In this document: positions 24,109 to 35,850 of the stretch, one piece after another
How the letters are laid out: each line of letters begins with the position of its first letter
How positions within the stretch are numbered: the stretch's first letter is position 1
Assembly: GCA_000467715.1 (NCBI GenBank)
Contig: AJFK01000616.1
Coordinates: forward strand, 51,632-115,631
Reading direction: 5' to 3'
DNA from: Hysterium pulicare CBS 123377
Taxonomy: Eukaryota; Ascomycota; Dothideomycetes; Hysteriales; Hysteriaceae
Length of the DNA stretch: 64,000 nt
Notes under the pieces: model-generated
What the model was told of the DNA's origin: nothing
Database searches by the model: none
What the model saw: only the letters and a program-made list of their open reading frames with translations
Position numbers and translations under genes: made by a program

Positions 24109-25560
24109 GTGATGAAGCCTAGTATCGTCATGAGACAAAGGTGGCGATCGTGATGGTTTACTTACGCAATGATCATCAGTACCGACCCTCCCCTCCACAA
24201 CCCCCCTTCTACACCCTCCACCCATTCACGTCCGCCGTCGCCGGTTCCCATACGGTGTAAGAGGTGAGTTGAATCGACCATTATCCGTCCAGGGTTTTGA
24301 GTTTTGAACCCAGAGACAACACCATAGGAGATTCCGACGAGTATTTGTGGACCCGAACACCACGAAAACAATATAAGCCTCGTTTTGGTCTCCCCTCGCT
24401 CAAGACCGTAGTAAAGAAAAAGAAAGGAGAGTTGAGTAGACGGTGGAAGATGTTTATATAGATACTAGAGATACGCGGATCTCAGTCATCACAGTTAAAT
24501 GCGTGGACACAATCAAGGGAGTCCTAAATACGATATATATGACATATCTCGGTAATGATGAGCGTCATTGCAACTCGAAAGACTACTATCACAATAACTC
24601 ACCTCAACACTTCACGAATCCGAACGACAGTGCTACCCCAGCAACAGATGGTGATAACGAGAATCATTAAACCTCACATCCTACCCCCCCATCCTATTCT
24701 CAGCCTTTCGCATTCCTCTCCCTCTCCGCACCACCCATAGGAAGCAACTGCCGAAAATTTGAACCACCCATCGTTCGGCGAGTCATCGTAGTTGGATCCA
24801 CACATAGCTTGCATGATGACTGCGTTATAATCCAGCAAACCCACACCACAGCCATGCAACGGTATCAAGTACTGAGTATGGAGCGACCCACGAGGTCGAG
24901 AGCCCCACTGTTATATGGTCATAAAACCGCGCACCGGGAAGCGAAGTGAGGAAAGAAAAAAGAGTAGAAAAGACTAAAAGAGAGTTTATATAGATAATCG
25001 GCGGATTACACGCCAAGCCTAAGAGTCTATAAGCTTAGTCACTAGATCGTGAACGGGACGGGTATGCTGTTCAAGCTATGAGGCTCCCGGATGGGTTTGA
25101 TGTATCTAGATAATGATCAGCACCATGACACACCGAAGAGGAAGTCTGTACACAAAACCGATACTATCAGCAGAAGTTGACAATGAGCATCATTGAAATC
25201 CACCGTGCCACTCCCTCTACCACCAGCCTTTAATTCTAGGGCCGTCCTCTCCCGCACCCATGATAGGTCAGTTTTGGTGCGTTTGAATCACCCATAAGAA
25301 GAGATCACAATAGTTATTTGTTCCAGCCCATCCAGCCCTTCGCACGTTGCTGTTTAAACCCAACAAACCCACACCGTAGCCATGGCGGTGGCCAGGCGTG
25401 CCATTTGAACGAAGCAGCCCATAATGGTGACGCCTCATTCTTTTCTGGTCACAAAATCCCGCACATAGGGTGAAGTGAAGTCGAAAAAAAATTAGAAGAC
25501 GACGAAAAGATCCTTTTATAGGTAAGTCACCATCGGTATATACGCCAAGCCCAAGCCGAG
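24100..25560 (-). repeat. three diverged tandem units with about 530-bp period
   Basis: Minus-strand TATA boxes at 24453, 24985 and 25514 are spaced 532 and 529 bp. Units 2 and 3 share colinear blocks at a nearly constant offset of 523-530 bp: CAGCCTTT (24701/25224), TTTGAAYCACCCAT (24758/25282), CAAACCCACACC (24836/25364), TGGTCAYAAAA (24916/25446) and the upstream GCCAAGCC element (about 25010/25552). Unit 1 shares the TATA region and weaker matches. On the minus strand units 2 and 3 read HG[CY]GVGLL in one frame, but unit 3 has stops further on. I infer old tandem duplication. Confidence 0.55.
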
Positions 25561-25900
25561 TCTATCCTCCATAAAGTCTTAATCATCCAAATTCCCAAAT
25601 CCAAATCCATGAACACATGACGAAGAAAAAGTCTACACCATCAGAATCCCCCTCTTACTCTTTCTCTTTCTCGCTCTAAAAGTGATTTTCAAACATCCAC
25701 CCCCTCTGGCGCTTCTTCTCATAAAAAGTTCATCAATCGCATACAAGCGTAAAAGACACGGGTATCCCGAAAATTCAACAGATCCCACCAGAAACATCAA
25801 TACCGCCAACAATCTGATCTAGACAAATTGCCTCCGTAAATCGCAAGACATGTCCACCGCCGCCTATTCAAGATCAAAGGCTGCTTTTGTATATTGCCGA

Positions 25901-28341
25901 TTAATCATCATCCATACTTCCTCCAAACTGCTCGAACTGAGGATCATTCGAGAACCCCTGAAAGCTCGTCGCACTAGGAAACCGCCTCAACCCCGCACCT
26001 TCAGTATCCTGCGGCGAAGGCTGGTGTCGCATATCGCTGGAGACCTGAACGGCAGCTGCAGGCGGAACACCGACGCTACTGATCTGTTGCGCAAGACTTG
26101 GTTTCTCGGCGAGGTTGTTAAGCATCGCGCGTGAAGCGTCCAGCATGGATACGGCGTAGTCCAGAAATTCAGCTCGCTTGCTGCTGACGCTGAGCGTCCA
26201 GCGATACTCTCTGAGCCGTGTCTTGTAGAATTCGGCTTCTTCGTGAGCAGGGGCCGTGGCCCAGAGGAGAGAGCCAAAGGTGCCGATAAGAGTGAAGTTG
26301 ATTTTGGAGGCAAAGTACCAGAAAGCCTGGAGATGTTCGGGCTTGAGGCGATTGACGAAGTCCATGGCTGAGATGAGACGTGTTTTGGCTGCGCTGCGGC
26401 AGATGTACATGAGGTAGGGATCTGCAGTGTTGGGATCAAGTGACTGAACTATTCGACGGTGGAGAGTGATTTCGGTCGCGAAGTATGCGAGATGGAGATA
26501 GCCTGTAAATCCGTGAGTATAACTTCCAGAAGTAAATAAGTGATGAACTAACCAGTTGGGGATAGCCTGCTACCAGTGGAGCTGTCCATACGGGTATTTG
26601 CAGGAAGTTTAGCGAACCACTCCTTCAGCTTGATCTGAACGGGCTTCGCTCGATCCAAAATCAACCTCGTCGAATTCTTCCCAGCGTTGGCAAAATCCTG
26701 GATGGCGATCTGGGTGTAGAACGTATCCATAACTTCAGCCATGATGCCTGTCAGTGCGATCATCTGCGCGAACAAAACTTGCCCAAGCTCATTCTCGACT
26801 TTATCATCCTCGCTCTCCAGTTGCCTGGTATCATATCCATCTCCCTCCTCTTTGAAATCATCGTCTGTGATTGATTTAACGGCCCAATTCGCACTGAAAA
26901 TATGAGAGGGTCGACCATGAATTAGCGAGCTCCATTTATCCTGCATGTACAAAGCCCAAGCAATGCGTTTCCTTAATCCCCTCTCCCAAAGTGGAATCGA
27001 CCACGAGGAGCAATCGAGATGAAGACCTAATTCCTGGCCAACGGCGACCAATTGAGTAGTCAGACTCCAAGAATCTGCTTCCGGCCGTTGCAGAAGTAGC
27101 AGTCCAGCTTGAACAGTTGACAGCTTCGGTCTTTCCATGGCCATTGATAGAGATTTGGTGGCTATGGCCTCGAGCTTACTTGCATCTGGCTTGGGATAAC
27201 TGGCCAACTTCGGATCAAAGGACCACCAATTGAGGGCCAAGATGTACATGCCAGCCATAAGAGGAGGGGAGAAGGATCGGTCTCCATTACGGTGTCGTTC
27301 AACGAACAGATGCTTCTGGATGATTGGGAAGCTAGGATGTACGGTACGCCAGTAAATGTCAAGTAAGGCAGGACCATGAGGATGGACTATCTGTTCAATG
27401 GTATTTAGAGTGTCTGCATCATCGCCAAACGCTTGGGTGTTCTCATCTGGCAACATGATGAAGCATTCATGGTCATTCACTCTGCGTAGGGTACCAAGGT
27501 CGAAGGTGCTCTCGTTGCGGGTATCGAAATGAGATAGGCCGATAAGGAGAGAGTCGAAAGGAGAGCTGAGGCCGATATACCTGCTGTGCTGACGTCGTTG
27601 GAGACCTAATGTCTCTCCGAGGTGGGTTAAATCCCGGTTAGTGGTAGTGCTGGCGAGGGAGTGATGCTGGATTGGGGTGGGGCTTGGCGCGGTTGCCGTT
27701 ATCGTGGGCGTCGGCAACGCTAGTGGAGGCGGCTCTGCTTCGACTGATCTAAAAAGAGGTTAGCCATTATCCGAGCTATCGTGATATCGGCTTAGAAGGC
27801 TCCGATAAGTCGGGATCTTGGTCTTCGGCTGTTTCCAAACGATCGGTCGACAGCCGCACGTGTTGAATGCTCCGAAAGCGCTAGGAAGCGGTCTTCCACG
27901 GAGATAGACAACACTATCAAGCCCGAGAGCACTGAGCCCCTGATGTTGCAGACTCATGATGAGGAAAGAAGCGCCAATCGGGATAACATACCTCTTCTTC
28001 TGGTTGTTCTCCTCCTTCTTCCCGTCGTCGACCACCTTCCTCTTCCGCGGAAGAGGGCTCTGAACAAACGTGCACTCTTGTTTGTGGAACTCACAAAGCA
28101 CACATAGGACAGCACCTTCGTGTATTACACAGCGACTTTTACGTCTCCGGCAAGCATCACAAGGCCTCTCTCTCCGTGTGCGGATGTTGGTGACGGGACC
28201 AACAGTGGATGATACAGGCTTGACCTGTAGCAAATTTTCCTTTCCCGTGGGAGAGCGCTTTGTTGGTCGTGGGCGAGCAGCGGCGATGGGGACGGGAGTC
28301 GGGCGTGGCATGGCAGGCTGTATAGCCACGGCGGTCGACAT
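25901..28341 (-). CDS. Zn2Cys6 transcription factor, 715 aa
   Basis: Nuclear regulator. Three exons: 28341-27992, 27748-26553, 26502-25901, all in frame. The zinc cluster lies at about residues 60-90: CDACRRRKSRCVIHEGA then LCVLCEFHKQECTF, i.e. CX2CX6CX8CX2CX6C, followed by a basic stretch SPLPRKRKV. The fungal-specific domain contains VHPSFPIIQKHLF, YILALNWWSFDPKL and RKRIAWALYMQDKWSS. Such features are seen in the Dal81/TamA-like group of nitrogen-related regulators, but I am not certain of that assignment. The first intron is long (243 nt). The C-terminal 80 residues are disordered. The gene has a long upstream region without other genes. Confidence 0.85.
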
Positions 28342-30122
28342 ATCGATTTACGACGAAGCACGATGGTTCGTTCGAGATAAGGTCAAGCTCAGGATAGACT
28401 AGGGGGATGACTTGGCCCTGGGATACTGCGGATAAGCCGTTGTTAGTGCCCGCAGATACAATAGGTAGGTGTTGCAAGACGCACCAGTCACACGACTCTG
28501 CTGTACGTGAAGCAGCCAGATTGGGATATCGACCAGGCTTATCGCGTGGGAGCTGCGTATATAGCCCACTGCAAATAAAGTAGGGCGAAAAACAAAGCAG
28601 GGTGAGGTAATGCGAGGGAGAACGCCGTGAGAAGAAGCTGGTTATTAGGGACCTAGATTGCCAGCTATGGCAGCGAGAAGGATGAGGTGGTGAATACTGC
28701 GTGCCGTCATTGAATAACGTAGGAGAGCTCTTGGAGGATGCGAAATCGGCGGGTAGCGAAGACGAGGGTCAGGGTGCTTGGAAGCAGCGCATAGTCCTCG
28801 AAGCTGGGACAGTAAGTGAACGTGAAATGGAGCAGACAGCGCTTCACTGGGTCTTTTGAGGGCCCTGACGCTGGACATGGTGGTTGAGGTTTGGATGGAA
28901 ACCCTTACGTGATGAAAAGGACGACAAGGTACGTTTTGCGTTAGCTTAAAACCGCCAATTCCCGACAGCTGTAGGCTTCCGGTCGACAATATGATAAGAC
29001 ACAGAGCCAGCCAATAACTGCCGCCCAGGCCCCCACAACAGCTGCCGGTTACTTTTCGGTCGTGTGCTGTGCAGGCTGATGTTGTAAAAATATCTGTCAG
29101 GGCAATTGTCGCTATCAACACCAGACGACAATCCGTGACACGCAGCCTGCAGCAGGATGAACTGCCATGCTCCACCGGGAGTTGGGGCGAATCGACGTGC
29201 GAAGAGCCGTTGGGAGTTTAATGCGATAACATGAAATGTCGTCACGTTCTGGATGCAGCGACTCATATTATCAATCTCTTCATCTGTGTGACTGCTGTGA
29301 GCGAAAGACGTTGTTGCTTCATGCGAGTCGCAGCGTAAGGGAACATGGACAGCGTTGAGCTTCATGCGACCGACCAAGGAAAAACTACGGCGTCCACAGC
29401 CATCCATCTCCAAACCACGAGTTGCACAGAACAGTCTCTCCCTTCCACGATTTACCTAGCCAGAAGCGACAGTCATGTCTCATTATTCGCATCTACACCG
29501 CCTGCTTAGCAGAATAACCGTCGAGCACCCATGGTTTACTATGACATCCAGAATCCTAAGAGATCTTCCATCCTGACTCGACCGGACTGCCATCGGACAA
29601 TCTCACACGAATAATGTTCAGTGATTACTCATCGTCCTCCAGAATACTAAGTCCGCATAATAGTACCTGGGAAAGATTGGTGTAGGTAAGCCTGTCTCGT
29701 GCCTACACTGTCAGTAGTATATCACGTATCACCCATCCATCCCCCAGCAACCCAAAATTCAGCTCAATCCAAACACCTCCCGTCACCAGACCCCCCTAAC
29801 CTGCCCAAAAGGACCGAGCAGGGACTTCTCCGAGTGGCTTAAACTCTACCTACGCCTTACTAATATGTAAGCCCCCAAAAGATGTGTCGCGCAGACACAC
29901 CGTTACACGGGGATCTTCAAACCCACAGATCGGTGCGTGGGGCCTGAGTTCGCGGAACGCGGGATCTTTTTGCCATTCGCTTTCCGGACGAATCGGATTG
30001 GGGATGATTATATTATGCTGTGAGCACGTGACTCAGTCACGTGGGAGAGATATAGCGGGAGAAGTTGTATATTATAATAGCAATAGTTATAGTTACAACA
30101 AAAGAGATCTATAAGACCTAAT
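28342..30122. other. 1.8-kb region upstream of the second Zn2Cys6 gene
   Basis: Open frames of 155-176 aa on the minus strand overlap one another in different frames and have no recognisable domain, so I do not call a gene. The long leader and upstream ORFs would fit a regulated transcription factor gene. The E-box/AP-1 palindrome at 30025 lies here. Confidence 0.35.
30025..30043. promoter_or_regulatory. composite palindrome: two CACGTG boxes flanking TGACTCA
   Basis: The 19-nt string CACGTGACTCAGTCACGTG is a palindrome apart from its centre. It overlays two bHLH-type E-boxes with an AP-1/Gcn4-type bZIP core (TGACTCA at 30029-30035). It sits about 80 nt outside the 3' end of the C2H2 gene and 1.7 kb upstream of the Zn2Cys6 gene start, so the target is unclear. 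Confidence 0.5.
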
Positions 30123-32357
30123 TCAATGCAAAGGATAAATATCCAAACTCGGCGTCATCTGCGCCCCAGCCGCCGTCCCCACCAACGCCGACCTCAAAAC
30201 CAACATCCCAACCTCACTCCCAACCACCTTCCTAAACAACCGCTGCGAATTCTTGCTGAGCGGCGGCACGCTCTGCTCTCGCACATATATCCGATTCCGC
30301 GTCGAAGCATCCAGTCGCCGTCGGTAGAACGTCGGAACTGTGTTCCCGACATCCTGCGATAGAGGCAGAGAGTTGATGGGGAAGCCGGGGCGATGCTGAT
30401 GTTTCCCTGCGGCGAAGACCTCGAAGAATTGCTCCGTGAAGCGGATGTCTTCGGATGTGGGACTGTATTCTAGATCGTCGACGGTGCGGGAGCGCTCGAA
30501 GAAGGCTTCTGAGGAGCGGACTTCGCGTAAGGGGCGAGCGACGGGGTTTTCTGGTAGTGTTGCGCCTGAGGCCTTGCGCTGGAGCTTCCGGCTTGGTTTT
30601 CGCTCGAGCCTTTGGTTGGATTTGCGGTCGAGCTTGTCTGCTGTCTTTGGTTCTGCTGTCTTTGGTCGGGGCTTTTCTGGCATCTTCTGTAGAATCTCCT
30701 GTGGGGCGGCTCCGGGATCGGTATATACGCGGCGGATGACCAACGGTGTGTCGACTGGTTCGAAAACAGATGGCTTTTGCTGTTTGCATGATCGCAATAG
30801 AAGAGTCCATCCAGCGAAGAGAGTTCCGTCGTGGTTTGTTTTATGGCTGTCTTGCAGGTGTTGGCGATATCGTTGAGCAGAAAAGTACAATCTTTGGCTG
30901 CAATTCCTAAAGTTGTGCTGATGCATGTGTTTCCTCAAGAGGTTGCCTTTGACTTTGCCTTGCTCGTCAGATTCTAAGGTATCGTTGCAGAAGCAGCATA
31001 TCGCGTCGATCTTTGGTGGTTGTCCACTTGGATATATCGTATACTGCAGTCCCGCCAGGAAGCTGCAAGACCACATCGTACAGACTGGATGTTCCTTCTG
31101 GGCGACTCCTCGATTTGCATATTGTCGTTGGCAATAGCTACACCGATGTGGCAGATCACTACACCTGAGTTAGTTGTGCCCTCAAAAACATATTTGTCCA
31201 GCTTACGGATTCCCTGTCTCATCTTTGCCAACGTCTAATTGACAAATGATGTGATTCACACGCCCTGACCACCAAGACATCATATCCAGCCCATCAAGAA
31301 AATGTGCGGCCACATGCTCTGTTCGTTCTTCGTAGGACTTGAAAGTCCGCCCACAAAAGCCACAATGAAGTGCAGGATGGCCCTCTTTCAATGGCATAGG
31401 ATGTCTCCACTGCTCCAAGAGTTCTTGCAATCGGAAAGGCTTTTGCCATAGAGTTAGTTCGTGCACTTGGGCAATATGTTGCAAGAAGTGGTCCTTTCGA
31501 CTGAATGTTCTTTCCGAAATAGGCTTTGACTGACACGAGACATAGTTGTGCGTAGCTAGATGTTCTAAGCTAGGCTGTGCTTTTGGACAAAATGGACATC
31601 GGGAGAGAGAAACATCTGTGCGAGGGCAGCAGATCCACAATTCCTCCGGCATGTGGACCCTTTGCTCATGGCGTATCCAATCCTGCCTATTCCTAAAACT
31701 TCTTTCGCAGAATGTGCAGTAAAAGGTTGTCTGTAAGGAGGGTTTCGTTACCAACGCCTTCTCAGCGACATTCTCTGTGGTCTTATCGGGCGACTTTGCA
31801 ATCGCCGTTGCACTTCCATTTGTTTTTGGTCTTTCTGGAATCATGACCTGGGGTCTTTCAGACGGCGCTCCACTTGTTCTGGGTCTCTCAAATGCTCCTT
31901 CGTATTTCTTCGAAAGTGTTGTCCCGCTGGACTTTGGTCTTTCTGGCATCTCCTCATAGAGACTCTCTGTATAAGTCTTTGGGATTTCTGGCATAGCTGG
32001 TTGCTTCTGATTTCTTTCATTTCGGCTACGACGCAGCGATTGCGAGGTAGAATTTCGTGAGACGACACTGTATGAAGTTCCAGTGGAGATTGACGAGCTT
32101 CCTGACGAATAAAACGTTCGTTGCCCATCCGAGTTCCCATCAAGGGAATAGCTATCTCTTGACTTGACCTCGGTCATGGGCTCGGGTTCGGGGTTTTCCA
32201 TACTTGGCGAGACTTGTCGACTGAGCGCAGCGTTGATGGCGCGCATAGAGGCTGGTTCCTCTTCCAATGGCGCGCTCAGGTATCGTTCAATTGACATTCT
32301 ATTGGATGACTTGGATGCTGCCAGTTTCGCTGCGGTCTTAAATCTTGTCGGGGGCAT
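30123..32357 (-). CDS. multi-zinc-finger C2H2 protein, about 730 aa
   Basis: Probable nuclear protein. Two exons: 32357-31207 and 31164-30123, separated by a 42-nt intron with branch CTAAC close to the acceptor; frame is kept. The N-terminal third is disordered, rich in Ser, Pro and Glu. A classical finger YCTFCERSFRNRQDWIRHE lies in the middle, followed by further C/H clusters: RCPFCPKAQPSLEHLATH, FSRKDHFLQHIAQVH, HCGFCGRTFKSYEERTEH and, after the intron, HRCSYCQRQYA and CCFCNDT with LLRKHMHQH. The tail is basic. Start MPPTRF was chosen because the frame runs back only to a stop at about 32470 without an ATG; an upstream exon is possible. Function unknown. Confidence 0.8.
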
Positions 32358-33995
32358 TGGAAATGCTCGGGGTCTCTCAGCGACATCTTTGGAATCATGC
32401 CTTTGGAACGGCAGGGTGTCATCAACTACTCTCTTTATTAGTATTCCTTTTCCAATGGAAGGAAGCAATCTAATGGACCACTATACTTTCTCGTATCTTA
32501 GAAGATCGGGAACCGGTAAACCAGCTTTTGATCATTTTTGCTCGCAGATTGGGTCGTTCAGAGAGTGCAGATAGTATGGCAAAGGTCAATTGAACTCAAC
32601 ATAGTCTTCCAAACCCACATGAATTCAACGGACTCTCGGCTGTATTTAGCTTTCGTTGACCATCCTTCAGCACATGCTGCGACAATTTTAGCCTGATGCA
32701 GCGGCTGAGTGACAGCATTTTGGTAGCGACCCAAACTTTCCTCATTGGGAAGCAATATATCATGGAGCCAGCAGAAGGAGTAAGGAGAGGTTTCCAGGCA
32801 TTATGTTCAGACAGTGCAATCACTGGCCTAAGCTCGACTGAAACCACGACGCATGGCTGAGGTGGCGCTGATGAAGTCAGTGGATGTAAAAAATTGCCAA
32901 GACTGTGAACGTCCGGAACCGAAAATGGCTAGCGCATGGATGAGCAGATCATAGCAGCATGACTGACAGTCAGACATGAGATCCGGGAAGTCGGCGGAGA
33001 GCAGTGCGCGCAGTGCATAAGATTGATTGCACTGTGGGTCCATAGGCACCCAATCAAAGAGACGAAGGAGGGCTTTCTAGAAGACGACCTGTTTGCAATG
33101 ACAAAAACTCTGTTTGATTGCTACCGTGTCCCTACCACAGAATCGAAGCCTTCGAGAAGGCTTGGATCTGCGGGGTCGAGAAGGGTTTGGGATGCATTCC
33201 CTTCGACCGAGCTCGAACATCTCACAGGACCTCAGTTCGATCAGTTGTCAAGATAGGAAGAATGATGCCATCCCAACGAGTCCAGCATCCTCGCTGCTGC
33301 TAGTCAATATTGGATTCAAGCTGCCTGGTTAACGGTCGGGAAGTTGCAAGCCGTGGCAAACGCACGTCTGGTGGAGTGAGAGTAGGCAGGCCTCGGCGGC
33401 GTCATGTGGAGAGAAGTGTATCAGTGCTCATAGGTGACAGGGAAGTCGGAAGCACGAAGCGTTAGGGCGCGGTGGTGTTGATGCGATAGAGATGATAAGG
33501 TCTCCTGCAGACTGCAGCGGGAGATCTTCCAGGGGCGCCTTGCCATACGCGGGGAAGCCCCCTTGCATGACACCCCTACCAATAGATTATGCACGGCGAC
33601 AACACAGCATCTTTCTAGACTTTTCCTTCGATTGTTCTGAAAACGCTCAAGCGAATCCAGCGGGGTCAACCCAGTCTGCTTTCTAGGCCATTACTGCTAA
33701 AAGCGCTGCTTCACTCTGCAGAAATCCCATGAAAATCCCTAGCCATGCGCCGGAATACGGAGGTCGCCGAAACCGAAGGAAGGCTTTGGATGACGAAGAA
33801 ACAACTATAGATACATGATTCTCAACTGATGCCTTCATTCAACCCCCGGACATGCCATTCCATGAAGGACTGATGCAGAGCCAAGAACTGGTGGAAGAGA
33901 TGCTTCCCAACTGGCTCGTAGCTGGAAGAAGTTAGACCTTAATCACTGGACAGTATAGGAAAACAAAGAAGTAAGCCAATGTCTGCAAATGGCCC
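32358..33995. other. 1.6-kb intergenic region
   Basis: It lies between the 5' end of the C2H2 gene and the 3' end of the F-box gene. Only short ORFs in conflicting frames are seen; none is recognisable. No repeat or RNA gene. Confidence 0.35.
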
Positions 33996-35084
33996 TTAGA
34001 AGCCTGCTCGGTCGAACCTGACCACGAAGTCGTACAACCTAGGATCGAGCAACTCCTCCTTAGTCTTCAACCAGTTCGAATCTACTGGTAAGTAAATCTT
34101 CAGCCAGCCAAATGCGTCCTGCAAACGTCCTGGAACTGCATACATTTTCCGGACCAGCTCTTGAGTTCCAACGAGCAAGTCCCGTATAGTGATGCCGTGC
34201 AAGTTCTTCACTCGGTGCATGTGAGAGGTGAAGAATATGTCGAAGGCAATGCAATCGCGCGAAAAAGTTCCCTCACCATAACGAAGCTCCAGCATTGTAC
34301 ATGGCGGACTGGTCAGAAACATCTTGGATCTTGTGTCCTCAGGATCCAAGTGAATCTCTGAATCAGGTGCGAATTTCACACGGATCTGTTCTCGGCCCCA
34401 AGTGATAGTTGGGCTTGCCCCCACGGAGTATAATTGGGAGATCCTAGGGCCAGGTTTAAGGTGAGGATCGCTGTCTTCGTCTGCTTCGAAATATCGAGGG
34501 TCGGCTAGGTGGAGGAAAAAGGGCGCGGTGAAATCAGGCCAGTTGCGCTTCCAGACTTGTTCACGATTGACAGAGCCGTACAGAGGTATCATCGAGTTGA
34601 TAGACAGATTGACCCAGTGCCAATGGTCAATTGATCCCTTCGCAGTCTTGAGACCAAAAGGACCCGGAGAGGTTTCGGTCCAGAGAAGAACGCCGTCAGG
34701 ATGAAGTTGTCGCTTTACCGGGCGCTCGATGGGTTGCAGAATCCCACAGGCTGGTGGTACTAAGAAGAGTGTACGTTGAAGAAAGGCAGGGCCATCAATG
34801 ATGTCTTTCCACTGTTTGCAAACTTGGCGGCAATAGAATATCTTCCTTATTGGAAGTTTACCTAGGATGAGCTCGACGATCTCGACGATGGTGATTGCGT
34901 GTGCGACGCTGCTCGTAGGCAACAGTGGTGAGGAACCTTTGCTCGGGAGGGACTCCAGACTCCAGACTTCTCCTACACTCATTTTCGGGTTAGTATGTGT
35001 TAGTGAGCTCGCCGTTGATGAGGACGAAATCAACGCAAGGGCAGGTGAGATGGAGTGCTGTAACAGGTCTGGTGCCTCCGACAT
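33996..35084 (-). CDS. F-box protein, 362 aa
   Basis: Intronless. An F-box lies at about residues 63-105 (VEIVELILGKLPIRKIFYCR then QVCKQWKDIIDGPAFLQRTL), which would bind Skp1 in an SCF ubiquitin ligase. The remainder is a globular substrate-side region without known repeats, of a type common in fungal F-box expansions. Start MSEAPDLLQ (ATG 35084-35082) was chosen because the open frame upstream has only a GTG. Target unknown. Confidence 0.8.
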   Translation of the reverse strand: MSEAPDLLQHSISPALALISSSSTASSLTHTNPKMSVGEVWSLESLPSKGSSPLLPTSSVAHAITIVEIVELILGKLPIRKIFYCRQVCKQWKDIIDGPAFLQRTLFLVPPACGILQPIERPVKRQLHPDGVLLWTETSPGPFGLKTAKGSIDHWHWVNLSINSMIPLYGSVNREQVWKRNWPDFTAPFFLHLADPRYFEADEDSDPHLKPGPRISQLYSVGASPTITWGREQIRVKFAPDSEIHLDPEDTRSKMFLTSPPCTMLELRYGEGTFSRDCIAFDIFFTSHMHRVKNLHGITIRDLLVGTQELVRKMYAVPGRLQDAFGWLKIYLPVDSNWLKTKEELLDPRLYDFVVRFDRAGF

Positions 35085-35850
35085 TGTGAGACCAGAGGAC
35101 ACTGCGGTGTTTGAGTTTGTACGGTTATGTACGATTGATGAGAGAGTTAAGAGATGTTAGCTGGACGTTGAGTGATACTTTTCTGGAATTGGATTCACCG
35201 CAGATTTGCCGGTAGACTTCACTGCATGACTGGACTGCGAAGCGTGCCCGCTACACTGGACTGAGGTAAGCACTTGGTCTAGCTTCTTAAGATATGAGCG
35301 AAATTGCTTGTAGTCGTTCAAGCGTCGCCATCATGGAACTGGTGGGCAAACCGGTGGTGCACAGTTGTGGAACAAGTGCTCCTAAGCGTCATGAACTGCT
35401 TGTGCGTAGTAGCTCGAAGATTTTCATTTTCGAAATCGACTGACCAGAATCTACTATCATGTTCCTTGCATCCCTCCTGCTTACGATTATTATGCAATTC
35501 CGTAGGATTGCTATCACACTGCGGGTATTTACAAGGAAGTGAGCAGAGTATCCGCAATCCGACAAACATGCACATAAAAAGAGACGCTCCAATTACCCAT
35601 GGAATATCCGACAATGTGTGCCTTACCATAATCTTTCATCCAGACATGCCATCATAAGAAAGTCTAGCTGTGTTCCGCTCAAAATAGGCAAAGAAGTGTG
35701 AAGTGAGGAGACATGGAATCAATCGTCTCTAACGAGCCATGAGTGGGCCTTCTCTCATGGTATGTTTATGTGATTGGACCCTGCCGAGGTACCATTCACA
35801 GGGCCGTAACGACGAGTCCTAGCGGAGGTTGAGGAAGTGGTTGGGTTGAA
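35085..35850. other. 766-bp intergenic region
   Basis: Upstream of the F-box gene and downstream of cks1, which both read left. A 117-aa open frame on the + strand and a 103-aa frame on the - strand overlap and neither is recognisable. Confidence 0.35.

Larger units (their letters stand above)
19926..25900. repeat. gene-poor block 1 with recurrent promoter-like units
   Basis: About 6 kb without a recognisable protein gene. TATA boxes on the + strand lie at 20010, 20705, 21369 and 22787; weaker ones lie near 23078, 23256 and 23759. On the - strand they lie near 21283, 22670, 24453, 24985 and 25514. CACGTG or CACATG often lies 20-90 nt upstream and a pyrimidine-rich tract downstream. Near-palindromes of the type TGATGA..CATCA are found at 20275, 21041, 21801, 24168, 24554 and 25180. 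Between them are only ORFs of 60-110 aa. I infer a diverged repeated unit, possibly short genes or non-coding transcripts. Composition is near 47-50% GC, so it is not RIP-type AT-rich DNA. Confidence 0.45.

Noticed and set aside
24100-24120. Box C/D snoRNA candidates, because RTGATGA (C-box-like) strings recur in both gene-poor blocks
   Set aside because: No CTGA D box was found at the right distance and no terminal stem pairs around the boxes I checked (24108, 54296).
19926-25900. RIP-degraded transposon as explanation of gene-poor block 1
   Set aside because: The block is not AT-rich and no transposase, reverse transcriptase, LTR or terminal inverted repeat was seen.
28645-29413. Overlapping minus-strand ORFs of 155-176 aa upstream of the second Zn2Cys6 gene
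   Set aside because: Conflicting frames, no domain; more likely 5' leader and upstream ORFs.
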